From Colius striatus (taxonomy: Eukaryota; Chordata; Aves; Coliiformes; Coliidae), in assembly GCF_028858725.1 (NCBI RefSeq), contig NC_084771.1, positions 11,684,915 through 11,748,914 of the forward strand: a DNA stretch of 64,000 nucleotides. The letters run 5' to 3'. The translations under genes were made by a program, and so were the position numbers. A model generated the notes under the pieces. It did no database searches, was not told the origin of the DNA, and was given only the letters and a program-made list of their open reading frames with translations. Positions 13,495 through 23,713 of this stretch are shown here, piece by piece. How positions within the stretch are numbered: the first letter of the stretch is position 1; each line of letters begins with the position of its first letter.

Positions 13495-14416
13495 GGGCAC
13501 TCCGCCTCAGCGCCGCCGGGTCTGCGCCGCGCCGCCGCCACGCATCGGCCCGGCCTGGCAGCCCTTTGTGAGCTCTGGGGCCCCGCCGCCGCCGCGCCGC
13601 TCTGTTTACCAGGGAGCAGCGCTGCGCCCTGCGCCTGCGCGCGCGGGGCACGCCGGGAGCGGTAGTCTCGTCGGGGCGGGCCGCGGGCGGCGAGGCCCGG
13701 GCCGCGGACTGCAATCCCCAGGCGGGCCCCGAGCCGGAGGGGCGGTGGCACGGGGCGGGGCCCCGGCGAGTGAGCGTGGCAGGCGCTGCGCCCGCGCGAC
13801 TACAGCTCCCAGAGGGCACCGCGGCGGCTGCGCTTACATAACTCGCCCCGCCCCCGCGGCCTGGTGTGGGTCGCACCGGCAGTCCCGCGGAGGGAGCGGC
13901 GTGCCGGACGGCGTGCGTCGCGACGTCCCGGCTGTGTGCGGCCCTAGGCGCGCTGCTCTGGCTTGTCAGCCTGTTTGCAACAACAGCCGCGTTCCGGGGC
14001 ACGCTCCGGCGCACGAGGGGTCGGGCCCGCGCCCCCGGCCCGCTCCCTTTCTTAGAATCGCGGCCACCGGGTTCCAGGGCCCAGCGCTGGTCCCGCCCGG
14101 GGCGCTGTATGGTGCTGTCCCCAGGCATGTTTCTCGGTCCCGCGCGGCCGCGTCGGGCTCCGCGGCAGCCCGCGGTCGCTCCCGCAGCGAGCCTGGTGTG
14201 CGGGGCTCCGCGCGCTCCGTACCCGCTGCGCTCATGCAGCTGGTGGCCGGGTGGCGGCGCTAGCGGGCGCGGGCGGGGCGGTGGCTGAGGGGCCCCGAAC
14301 CCTGGATACCCGCCGACGTTATGCAGGCGGCGGGCGGGCGGCGTGGCGCCGTGCGCGGGCGGGGCAGGCTGCGGCAGCGGGAGGGCCGGGCCGGGCCGGG
14401 CGGTGGCGGTACCACC
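13495..14416. promoter_or_regulatory. Head-to-head FOXO4/SNX12 CpG-island promoter
   Basis: The two start codons point away from each other and are 922 bp apart. The interval is extremely GC- and CpG-rich, inside an island running about 12,760 to 14,960. Motifs visible by eye: an NRF1-like TGCGCCTGCGCG at 13630-13641 (one base off consensus); three ZNF143/STAF-like elements at 13648-13666 (minus, reads ACTACCGCTCCCGGCGTGC), 13708-13727 (ACTGCAATCCCCAGG) and 13799-13817 (ACTACAGCTCCCAGAGGGC); and several GC boxes. No convincing TATA box. Actual transcription starts are not visible in sequence. Confidence 0.75.
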
Positions 14417-17271
14417 ATGTCGGAGGCGGCGGTGGCGGACACCCGGCGCCTCAACGCCAAGCCACAGGACCTGACGGACGCGTACGGGCCGCCCAGCAAC
14501 TTCCTCGAGATCGACATCTTTAACCCCCAGACTGTGGGCATGGGCCGCGCCAGATACACCAGCTACGAGCTCCGGATGCGGGTGCGGCCCCCGCGGGGCC
14601 TGCGGGGCGGGGGGCGGGCCATGGGTGGCAGAGCCCCGTGTGGGCCCGGGCGGGGCTGGGCTGCTCGGTAGCCGGGTGTACGGCCCCGGGAGGGGCGGCA
14701 GCGCTCGGTGCCGGGGGTGCAGAGGAGGGCGGGCGGGGCCTGCGCCGTCGGGATGGGGAGCGGCGGTTGTGTGCCTGGGGAGCCGGGGCCGGGCGGCCCC
14801 GCGCAGCTCGAGGCGCAGGGACTGTGGTTGTCTGCGGCGGTGAGGGGCTGAGGAGGGAAGCCCCTGTCCTGCGGGCCGGGAAGTGCGGGGCTGGGGCTGG
14901 CAGCTTGCCTGCAGTTCTCTGGCGGACCAGGGCTCAAGGTCAGAGCGCTTACACCTGGTGGGTTTGCCGGGGCCCTTCAGCATCCAGCAAGGGTTGGTAT
15001 GTGCAAGGACGAAGAGGATGCTGCCTCAGCAGGCTGCTGCGCCTGTCCCCTCTCTACAGCTCCAGGTCTGCTGCTTGGACACTATTGGGTGGTTGCTGAG
15101 GAGAGGAAGCAAGGGAGGAAAGCTAGCTAGCAGTATCTTGGGACCTGATCACAATGCTGTCTAGCTACTCCTTCTGAGACAGCTTGATCACTTTACAAAA
15201 AGCCCATGGTTTGGGAGTGTACATAGTACTTCTTGCAGGGTTCTCTTCACCTTAGTCAAGCCGAAATGGGGAACCACATCACAGCTCTGCATCCGATAGC
15301 TGAAGTAAAATTGAGCTTCCCCTGAAACAAGCTACCGTTAGAATATGTTACAGTGCTGGCGTTGAGTTCTGGTCATAGTGTGATTTAACTGCTAAATCTT
15401 TACCACCTTTCAGAAGAATTTGATGTTTGCTGTTTTCTTTTCTGATGCTTGGTTTCCGTCAGCCTGTCAAAGAGTCCCTGGCAGGTGGCAATGAGAACCT
15501 CTTAGTCCCATCTCTTGTGGAGATGCTTTGAAAGTACCTGGTTTTATTTCACAGACCTCATAGAACATGGTTAAATATGTTGTAGTGATACCCATGATCA
15601 TCTGGGTGCTGCTTGTCAGAAGGTTTTGCTACCTCAGTTCCTTGAACATTTCAGTCTGTGTTGATAGGGTAAAGGTGACTGCAGCTGTCAGTCTGCAGTC
15701 TCTAGTGGTGAGGGAGAAGGGTGGGGAATTGCTGCACATTGCTCCAGTGACTTGAGGCAGATATGAAAAAGCTGCTTGCCTGTTAGGGTAGGCAGTCTGT
15801 TCTGAGAGAAGACTGTAGTATGAGGTCTGGACTTGAACAGTTGCTGGGATGAGATTTCCTTTCATTTCTTCCATGGAAATGCCAGTGTCAGGTCAGAGGT
15901 TCTTTTGCTCTGCAGTGTGCTGTGAAACTGTCTTGTGGATCACTTCAAAATGGAGTGAACTCAGGGAAAATCAGCCTTCTCTGTGTTGTGAGCCCTTGTT
16001 CCAGCATGTGCCCTTGGGAGGGGGAGTGTTCCTGAAATAGGCACTTGAGGGAGAGGGGGTGACTGGCTTTGAGTAGCCTGGTAAGTGCTTGCTTGATTCT
16101 GAAGGACTTAGGTGCTTGTGCTTTGTCCTGGATAAAGAAGCTGAGTGTTCTCAAGGGGCTTGGTTTTCTAAACACAGCTTCAGGTTTCAACTGCATGTTA
16201 AATTGCTATCTGGCTTCCAAAGCAGCCTCCAAATTAATTACTTCTCTTCATTACAGACAAACCTCCCAATCTTCAAATTGAAGGAGTCGTGTGTGAGGAG
16301 ACGATACAGTGACTTTGAGTGGCTGAAGAATGAGCTGGAACGAGACAGTAAGGTGAGACCTGGCTTGGACCTGCCTATTCCTGAAACCAGGATATATGGA
16401 AACAGCTGTAGTGGCAATCTTGAGCTGCCCAGATGGTGGTGGGCAGATATTGGGGCTTGATCTCTATACATAAAGGGGCTGGAGGTGAGTGTCAACTGGC
16501 AAAGGATATCTGCAGGTGGCTGTTCTGCTGACAAGGTGATTCTGTTCCTTCAGATTGTAGTGCCACCGCTGCCTGGAAAAGCTTTGAAACGACAGCTTCC
16601 CTTCCGAGGAGACGAAGGCATCTTTGAGGAGTCCTTCATTGAGGAGCGGAGACAGGGACTAGAACAGTTTATTAACAAGTAAGCTTGATGCTCTGTGTTG
16701 CCTTTCTGGGATGCTACTGTTAGCAGAGGGCTATGGGATGCCTGGGAAGGAGCCTTGGTCTGCTGCAGGCAGGTGCCATGCTAAAGGATGGTGCCTGCAG
16801 CTGGGTAATGAAACCACAGTTCTACAGCAAGTCCTGCCTTGAGCGTGGATTGTGGTGAGTGCTCTGTGCTGAAAGTGAAGCAGATATTAGCAGCCCAACT
16901 GTGCTGCAGAGACCGATGGATGGGGTAGTGTTGAGTCAGGATGCCTGTGCCCTGATGCACACTTTGGTGTGGGAAGGAGCACCCTGAGCTCAAGCACCTC
17001 TTGTAGGCCCTGTTGTACACTGATGTGGTGACCTTGGCCTGAGCTGAGTGTAGGTGTCCTTGAAGCTGTCTGCCTGCTAGCCAGGAGATCTGCCTTACTC
17101 CCTGCTCCAGCAGAGGTGTGAGAGTCTCGGTGATGGCTGTGCTAACCTCCACATCTGATTTCTTCCAGAATTGCTGGACACCCACTGGCACAGAACGAGC
17201 GCTGCTTACATATGTTCCTGCAAGAGGAGACTATTGATAGGAATTACGTCCCAGGGAAAGTGCGCCAGTAG
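14417..17271 (+). CDS. SNX12: Sorting nexin 12, four coding exons
   Basis: Small PX-domain sorting nexin, close relative of SNX3, that binds phosphatidylinositol 3-phosphate on early endosomes and takes part in retromer-linked cargo sorting. Coding exons: 14417-14581, 16257-16352, 16554-16678, 17169-17271; total 489 nt, 162 aa, the same length as the human protein as I recall it. All introns are GT-AG, and the lysine at the exon 3/4 junction is built from AA|A. The PX domain occupies about residues 28-152 with the lipid-binding signature RRRYSDFEWL (R71/Y72), the PPLPGK loop (91-96) and ERRQGLEQFINK (118-129); the C-terminus YVPGKVRQ is typical. ATG 14417 has a strong ACCACC upstream context and gives the conserved start MSEAAVADTRRLN. 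An in-frame ATG at 14321 would add 32 Gly/Arg-rich residues but has a poor context. Near-identical to mammalian SNX12 throughout. Confidence 0.97.
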
Positions 17272-18959
17272 GAGCACCTGGCACCGTCTTCCTCCATTCC
17301 ACCCTCCCTCCTGCAAAAATGACATTTATTTTTACACTAAATCTGTCTTCTCTGAACCAGCTTTTCCTCTCTTGAACCTCCCAGTTTGTTCAGTATTTTC
17401 CTCTTTTGTAACTGGCAGCAGCTTGTTCTACTGGGCTGTGGTCTGGGCCTAAGGGTATGAAGATTTATGCAAGTGAATGTGTTGTCCCGCAGCTAGGGGC
17501 AGATGTGAATAGGTGTGCAGCAGGAACTTGCTTATGGCATTATGGTGTAGGAGCTGCCTCTCTCCCTGTACAGGAAGGTATGAGTTGACCTTCACTCCCT
17601 TGTCCAAGCATCTCTGCAGGTGACTCTGAAGAATAGCAGTTGTCATGTTGGTCAGTGATCGCACCAGGTATTAGAGTTCTAGTAAGGCTTATCCAAAAGA
17701 GTGAGTAGGTGCGTGGATGTGTTGGTCTCTTGTCCACTCCATTCACCCCGCATGAAACCCCCACTCTTCACTGTCTGGGAGTGCTGAGAGCCAAGACCTA
17801 CTCTAAACCCTGCTCTCAGCCTCCTGCATTACAGACCTGTTTGGTGTATTTGTGTTAATCCCCCTCCTTCTAATATGCTGCTGGCAGCTCGAGGGGTTTC
17901 CATGATGTAAGCTCTCACAATGCTCTGCGTGGGCAGTTTGGCTTGTGGAAGCTGGGATAGCCTGGGCTTGTAGCAGTGTGTGCTGCGATGCCTTTGGCCC
18001 TGCATTTAGCAAATGCCACAGCTTGCTGTGCCATGGGCTGGCGTAGGGCTGTTCCAGCAGCACCGTGCGCAGCTGAGCTCTGGTGACTTTATCCTGCACC
18101 CCAGCTGCAGAAGGGAGGAGACAGGTCTGTCTAAGGCAGAGCAGGAGAGCTCTGGTGAGGGCTGCTGTAGTGTGCAGTCACGACGGCCGTCACAGGAGCA
18201 TCCCAGCAGTGGGGCCTGGGGTGAGGCCACCTCTCCAGAAAGAGACCGCAGAAAATGGTCAGACAATTCTGGGCTGGACACTTACAAAGCAGGAAAAGTA
18301 ACAATAGCTTTTTGTGTGTTCACCTGTTCTGCAGTGAGCTAGGCAGTTACTTGTGTGGAAGTGAGGACACAAGACTGGCCAGGGAAGCATTCAGAGCTTG
18401 AGAGGGACCACGAGGCTGTGACTCGCTGCAGCAGAACTGTCCTTTGGAGGCTCCTCCAGCTGCCACAGGTGTGATGAGCAAGGTTGGGCTTCAGCTCAGA
18501 GGCTCCTCAGGGCAGGGCTGCCTGGTTTATAAGCGCTTGGTCACTTTGTAATGACACAGTTGAGCCTTTCTTGGACCTCAGGCCTGCAGTGACTGTCCTC
18601 TCATTCCTGCCAAGCACATCCCACAAGGCGTCCCTATCGTCTCCTGGGTTTTCTGGTGAGGAACTGGCGGTGCTGAGTGAGAGGTGGCTCTTGGGGAGGA
18701 GGAGAAGGTGCTGAAAGCGGGAGGAAACTGCCCCGGGGGCCGGCTCTGCCTGGGAAGGGCCGTGGGGCAGCTGAGGCCGATGCCAGTAGAGGCAGCGGCA
18801 CTGCCAGCGAGGGCTCAGCCCCTGCCCCGCTGCTGCCGCCGGCTCCCTTTCGGGGCAGCCCCTTCCTCCTGCCTGTCCAGCCACGGGGCTGCCACCCACC
18901 CAGCTGTCTCCACCGTGTCCGATGTAACGTCCCGGTTCCGTTCGCATTAAACCACTGTG
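17272..18959 (+). other. SNX12: Probable SNX12 3' UTR
   Basis: No further coding exon is seen. The first poly(A)-like signal I find on the plus strand is ATTAAA at 18946-18951, followed by GT-rich sequence, giving a 3' UTR of about 1.68 kb. Long 3' UTRs are usual for SNX12, but the end point is inferred from one variant hexamer. Confidence 0.4.
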
Positions 18960-19290
18960 AAGCCGAGTCTGTGCCTTGTCCTGCGGGGCCGCGACGGGCG
19001 CGGGGCGGGCGCTGCTTTCGGCGCCAGGGGGCGCTGCGCCGGGGCGGGCCGGGGCGGGTGGTCCTCCGCGGCGCCAGGGGGCGCTGCGCGGCGGCGGGCG
19101 GGGCGCGGGCTCGGGGCTGCCCCAGGCCCGTCCCGCGGGGGGGAACGGCGTCCCCCGTAGCCCCTGAGGCGGACCGGCGCCGTGCCGGACGGACACCGAG
19201 CCGCGGCGGGCTCCGCGGGCCGCCCTGGGCGGGCCGGCCGGGGCGGGCCGGCCGGGGCAGAGGCAGACGCGCTGTGTCCCGGGTACGGGC
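18960..19290. promoter_or_regulatory. CpG island without an assignable gene
   Basis: About 330 bp of dense CpG with GC boxes (repeated GGGGCGGGCC and GGCCGGCCGGGG units) lies between the SNX12 3' end and a CR1-rich stretch. Frames across it are open only because of the base composition and show no recognisable domain. It could be an insulator, an alternative SLC7A3 promoter or the start of a noncoding transcript. Confidence 0.55.
19019..19089 (+). promoter_or_regulatory. Twin CTCF-like sites, exact repeats 50 bp apart
   Basis: An identical 21-base sequence occurs at 19019-19039 and 19069-19089; its core reads CCAGGGGGCGCTGC. The AGGGGGCGCT part fits the CTCF core (AGRKGGCRS); the upstream half of the motif fits less well. 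Both copies point the same way. Binding is inferred, the repetition is direct observation. Confidence 0.5.
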
Positions 19291-20084
19291 CTCCCTGGGT
19301 GCGCAGCCCCCCAAGGCCGGCAGGACGGGTTGCTGGAGAGAGCTGCCGTGGTCACAGAGACCGTGAAGTAGTTGACTCTCAAATCGTTGGTGCCAGGAGA
19401 GAAACTGCCGGCGAAACTTTGACCCAGCGTTTGGGTGATACCAGACTTCAGAGGTTTCTCAACTTTTGAACTGTAAATCCCGTTCCTCAGTTGGTGCTTT
19501 ATACAAACGTGATTTAAGTTGAAATTGCAAGTGAAAAGTGCCGCTACCTACTTACCTGCTGTGCTGACACCTGGAGCCAGAGGCCTTCGGAATCAGCCTC
19601 AGAAGAGACTGAGGGGGAGGGAGCCTGATGACAGCAGTCAGTTATGTTTTGGCCATAGGTTGTTGGACTGAGCAGAGAAACAACTTAAAAACACCTGCAG
19701 AAAGGCCACAGTGTTCAAAAAAGAGAATAGCTTCATTTGTTCACTTCTCTGTGATGTATATAGGAGTGTTCTTTCACTCCTTGGTGTGCACGCGGGGCGG
19801 AGCAACCCGCAGTACAGCAGTGCTGGGCTTCTTGCAGCAGTGGGGTTAAGGAGTTTGTTCCCCAGTTTTGGTGACGTGGGGAGAGCAGACTTGGGGCTGC
19901 TGAAGGAGCTGGTTAGTGAGGTCCCTTGGGAATGTGTTTCTGATGGCACTGGGGTCTGTGAATGGTGCTCAGTCTTTAAGAGCCATCTCTTAAGAGCGCA
20001 AAAGCTGGCAATTCCAAAGTGTCAGAAATCAGCAAGTGGAGCACAAGACTGGCTGGGCTGAGCAGGGATCTTCTAGAGCTTAGG
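19291..20084. other. Intergenic DNA, nothing recognised
   Basis: Between the orphan CpG island and the first CR1 copy I see no coding exon, RNA gene or clear repeat. The open frames here are short and unlike known proteins. Confidence 0.6.
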
Positions 20085-20344
20085 TGGAAAAGGATGTTGG
20101 AAATGGCCTCAAGTTGCTCCAGGGGAAGATTAGATAGGATATTAGGGAAAACTTCACTGAAAGGGTTGCTAAACATTGGCACAGGCTGCCCAGGGAGGTG
20201 GTGGAGTCCCCATCCCTGGAGGTATTTAAAGTCATGTAGCTGAGATGCCGAGGGCCATGGGTTAGTGGTGGGCTTGGCAGTGTGAGGCTGGTGGTTGGAT
20301 TCAATCTTAAAGGTCTTTTCCAAAGGAAACGATTCTATGATTCT
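20085..20344 (+). mobile_element. CR1 LINE 3' end
   Basis: About 260 bp of the CR1 3' region: GGCACAGGCTGCCCAGGGAG, then GTGGAGTCCCCATCCCTGGA, then the closing CTTTTCCAAAGGAAACGATT and the ATTCTATGATTCT terminal repeat. It is 5'-truncated and noncoding. Confidence 0.9.
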
Positions 20345-22129
20345 CCACCTGGGACAGGGTAGTCTTGGTTATACACACCAACTGGGGGCTGAGCCTGGAG
20401 AGCAGCTCCACAGAAAGACATCTGGAGGTGTAGTGATTTTGTGAAGCAAGGTTTTGGTAGCGGGCAGCTACAAGAATGGCTTCTTTAAGAACACTGCTAG
20501 AAGCTTCCCCTGCATCTGACAGGGCCAGTGCCAGTCAGCTCTGAGAGGTACCCACTGCTGACCCAGGCCTGGCCCATTAGCCATGGAGAATACACCTCTG
20601 TGATTAACGTATTGGAGAAGGGGAAAAAGTTGCTGAGCAGCTGCAAAACTGCAGCAAGAGCAGAAGAGAGTGAGAGTGTGAGAAAAACATCTCTACACAC
20701 ACCAAGGTTATTGGAGAAGGAGAAGAAGGAGGTGTCCAGGGCACTGGAGCAGAGATTCCCCTGTGATCTCTGGTGCAGCCCATGGTGAGGCAGCTGTGCC
20801 CCTGCAGTCCATGGAGGAACCCATGGGATGCCTGAGGGGGACTGTGGCCCCTTGGGAAGCCTGAGCTGGAACAAGTTCCTGGCGGGAGCTGGGAACTCAT
20901 GGAGAGAGGAGCACACACTGGACCAGGTTTGCTGTCAGGACTTGTGACCCCATGGGGGACTCACACTGGAGCAGTTTGTTCCTGAGGGACTGTTTCCACC
21001 TGTGTGTGAGACCCACGTTGAAGCAGGTTGTGAGCACCTCACGGGAAGGACCCACACTGGAGCAGGTAACGAATAACTATAGCCCATGGGAAGGACCCAC
21101 ACTGGAGCAGTCACAGAGGACTGTCTCCCATGGGAGGGACCCCACACTGTAGCAGTGGGAAGTGTGAGGAGACCTCCTGAAAGGAGGCAGCAAAGTCCAT
21201 CTGTGGTGAACTAACTGTAACCCCCATCCCCTGTGCTGCTGGAGGGGAGGAGGTAGAGACCTGGGAAGAGGGAGGGTTGAGGGGAGTTCAGTTTTTATTT
21301 CTCATCTCCCTACGCTGTTTTGATTGTTTGTTAACAAATTGAACCATTTCTCCCCAAGATGAGTCTTTTTTGCCCATGATGGTAATTGCTGAGAGACCTC
21401 CCTGTCCTTAATTCACAAGCCCTGTGTTATATTTCTCTCTCCCCTGTGCAGTTTTGGAGGGGGAGTAATAGAATGACTTGGTGAGCACCTGGCACCCAGC
21501 CAGAGTTAAACCACCACAGTAGGTTTGGGTTGAGGTCAAGTTAAATATGAGTCAGCAGTGTGCCCTGGCAGCAAAAAGGCCAACTGTCCCCTGAAGTCCA
21601 AGCACAGCATCACTGAGTTGAGGGAGGTGCTTGTCACATTTGACACTGCCCTGGTGCAGCCCCGTCTCAGTCTCATGTGTGACTTGGGCAGCTCACTATA
21701 AGAAGGATGTCAAACTATTCAAGTGTGTCCAGAGAAAGGTGCCCAAGATGGTGAATGGCCTTAAGGGCAAGGAGCAGCTGAGGTCACTTGGTTTGTTCAG
21801 CTTGGAGAAGTCTGCAAGGTGACCTCATGGCAGCCTTCTCAAGGCAGGGAAGCAGAGAGATGATCACTCTTTCTGATGATCAATGATGGGACACAAGGAA
21901 GTGGAATGAAGTTCAGATTGGACATTAAGAAAAGGTTCTTCTCATAAGAAGATGGACAGACACTGGAACAGACTCCCTAGGGAAGTGCGTCTCAGAGTTG
22001 AAGGAGTGTCTGGATGATGCTCTTAGTCATATGGTTTAGATTTAGATATCCTGCAAGGAGCAGGGAGTTGAACTCAACAATCCTTAGGAGTCCCTTCCAA
22101 CTCGAGCTATTCTATTCCGTGATTCTGTG
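20345..22129 (+). mobile_element. CR1 LINE split by an LTR insertion
   Basis: Two pieces, 20351-20433 and 21519-22129, read as one continuous CR1 once the intervening LTR is ignored: the first ends in CTCCACAGAAAGACATCTGG and the second resumes with TGAGTCAGCAGTGTGCCCTG. The second part keeps a decayed ORF2 end (FKCVQRKVPKMVNGLKGKEQ reads through) and closes with the ATTCTATTCCGTGATTCTGTG-type 3' repeat. The nested order shows that the CR1 is older than the LTR. Confidence 0.88.
20434..21518 (+). mobile_element. Solo LTR of an avian endogenous retrovirus (ERVL-like)
   Basis: This fossil is about 1,085 bp, bounded by TG...CA and flanked by a 4-base GTAG duplication (20430-20433 and 21519-21522). 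It contains the internally repetitive GGACCCACACTGGAGCAG-type units and the CACCTGGCACCCAGCCAG end that I associate from memory with a very common avian ERVL-type LTR. ERVL usually makes 5-base duplications, so the class is not certain. There is no internal retroviral region, so this is a recombined solo LTR. Orientation is inferred from the same remembered consensus. Moderate divergence suggests an insertion some tens of millions of years old at most. Confidence 0.7.
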
Positions 22130-22559
22130 CTCCAGTCATGGAAGGTGATGGGCCTCCAAAGGCTGATTTGAATCTGCTTCTGCAGGGCTTTTGGCCCCCT
22201 TTCTGGGCTGGACCTGGTTCCTACCCTTCTTGGGCTGTGCATGCCCTGCTGCCATGTGCCTTCCTGCTGGGACATGTGCTCATCTCACTCCCTGCCTCCA
22301 CCTACTCCTGGCCCTTGGCCCATGATGCTGGATTAGGGCCCTGAATGGGGCCAGGGGTGGAAGCATTGGGCTGGGATGTGAGGATGGGGCACTGGAAAGA
22401 TGATGTGCAGCTACATGTGAGGTCTGGGATGTGGAGCAATGTTCAGTGCTCTGGTGCTGCTCCCTGCCCAAAAGCTGCTGATGCAAGAGGGTTCCTGGGA
22501 AGAGGCGAGTCTTTCTGTCATCCTTCCCCTGCTGCTCTAGGTTCCCAGGCTCTGCTGTG
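22130..22559. other. Intergenic DNA upstream of SLC7A3
   Basis: No coding exon, RNA gene or known repeat is recognised between the split CR1 and the SLC7A3 CpG island. Confidence 0.55.
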
Positions 22560-23713
22560 CCCCCTCAGTGCCGGGGGCAGAGGACTGTGCGCCCGCTGAG
22601 TCCCACGCGGCTGCAGGCAGCCCGAGAAAGAGCAGGAAGCACCCAGCCGCCAAAAATTAGACGAGTGGGGAGGGTGGGGACAGGGAATTTCTGCGTCGAT
22701 ATGTTGACGTCCCTTCCTTCCTGGCGGGAGCGTGCGGCGGCGAGGAAGGGGCGTTGCGGAGGTTCATTCATCCGCAGGCGCTGAGCGCCGGAGCGGGGCG
22801 TGGGCTATGGCCTGGCAGCTTCGCTCGCACGATGCTGCCTTGCTGTTTCCATCACGTTGAGGTCATTTTTGCGAGCGGAGCTTTTCTGTCTCCCCAGCCC
22901 TCGTGTGTACAGCCTCGGTGCTCCTGCCTGACCTGCTATGCGCGGCTGAAGCCTCTGTGTCTGGTGACGGAGCTGAGCTTTGTCCGCGATGCCGGGCAGC
23001 ACCCGGCTCCCCTCCCGGCATCGCCGCCCGTTTGAATGAGTACTTAAGACACGCCAACGCCGGAGTGCGTCAGGAGCAGGTTACTGGTCCCAGCCTGCGC
23101 TGTGGGATAGAAGGGTTTTGGCTCCCGCCTCGCTCCTGGCTGCCGGCCCGACCGCTTTCCATCACTCGGAGCTGCCTGTTGCTCCCGGAGTTGGAGAGCG
23201 CGGGCGCCAGCCGGGCTTATTCGCTGCGGGGCACATGGGAGTCAGGGCAGAGCCCCTTCCGTGCCCCGGGTAGGGCTGGCTTCTTGGCTGCGCCCTGGCC
23301 CAGGCTCTGCCCGCCTGGCACACCGGGGCTCAAGGGACCGTCAGCCGCCCCTTCCGCGGCCTTTCCCCGGGCGCATGGCTGACGCCGCTCGGTCCTTTGC
23401 TCAGGGCTCGGAGTTGCCGCCCGCAGCAGCGCTCCCGAGCTGAGGCCGGCCCCCGCCCCCGTACCGTTCCTCACTTGAATTTATACAGCCGCTCGCTTTC
23501 CCTGCGGCGGCGGGGCGGGGAGCGGGGGGGCTGCCCGGGGCTTCGGCTGTTTCCGGGGTTCGGCTCGGGGCGGTGCGCTCCGGCATCTGGCGGGCGGAGC
23601 CGGTCCCGCCCTTCAACCCCCCTCGGCGGCAGCGGCGGCGGCAGTACCGGGGCGAGCGGAGCGGAACGGAGCTGAAGGGGACCGCACAGGAATCGAAGCG
23701 GGCCGAGCCGCCG
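22560..23713 (+). promoter_or_regulatory. SLC7A3: SLC7A3 CpG-island promoter and likely noncoding exon 1
   Basis: The CpG island runs from about 22,560 to 24,160. It holds a TATA-like TTTATAC at 23480-23486, GC boxes just downstream (about 23,510-23,530), a TGACGTC half-CRE at 22705-22711, and a strong donor candidate GCCGCCG|GTGAGTCGCG with exon end at 23713. The first coding exon has an acceptor at 25514-25515 (TTGCAG|GG), so a 5' UTR exon about 200 bp long spliced over a 1.8 kb intron is the simplest model. Start site and splice are inferred. Confidence 0.55.

Noticed and set aside
13394-14983. 529-residue minus-strand open frame across the FOXO4/SNX12 promoter
   Set aside because: It is long only because stop codons are rare in very GC-rich DNA; composition is Pro/Arg/Ala-rich with no domain, and it overlaps two real first exons.
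18507-19382. 291-residue minus-strand frame over the orphan CpG island
   Set aside because: Low-complexity Pro/Arg/Ala composition from CpG-rich DNA; no domain, and several frames are open at once, as expected from base composition.
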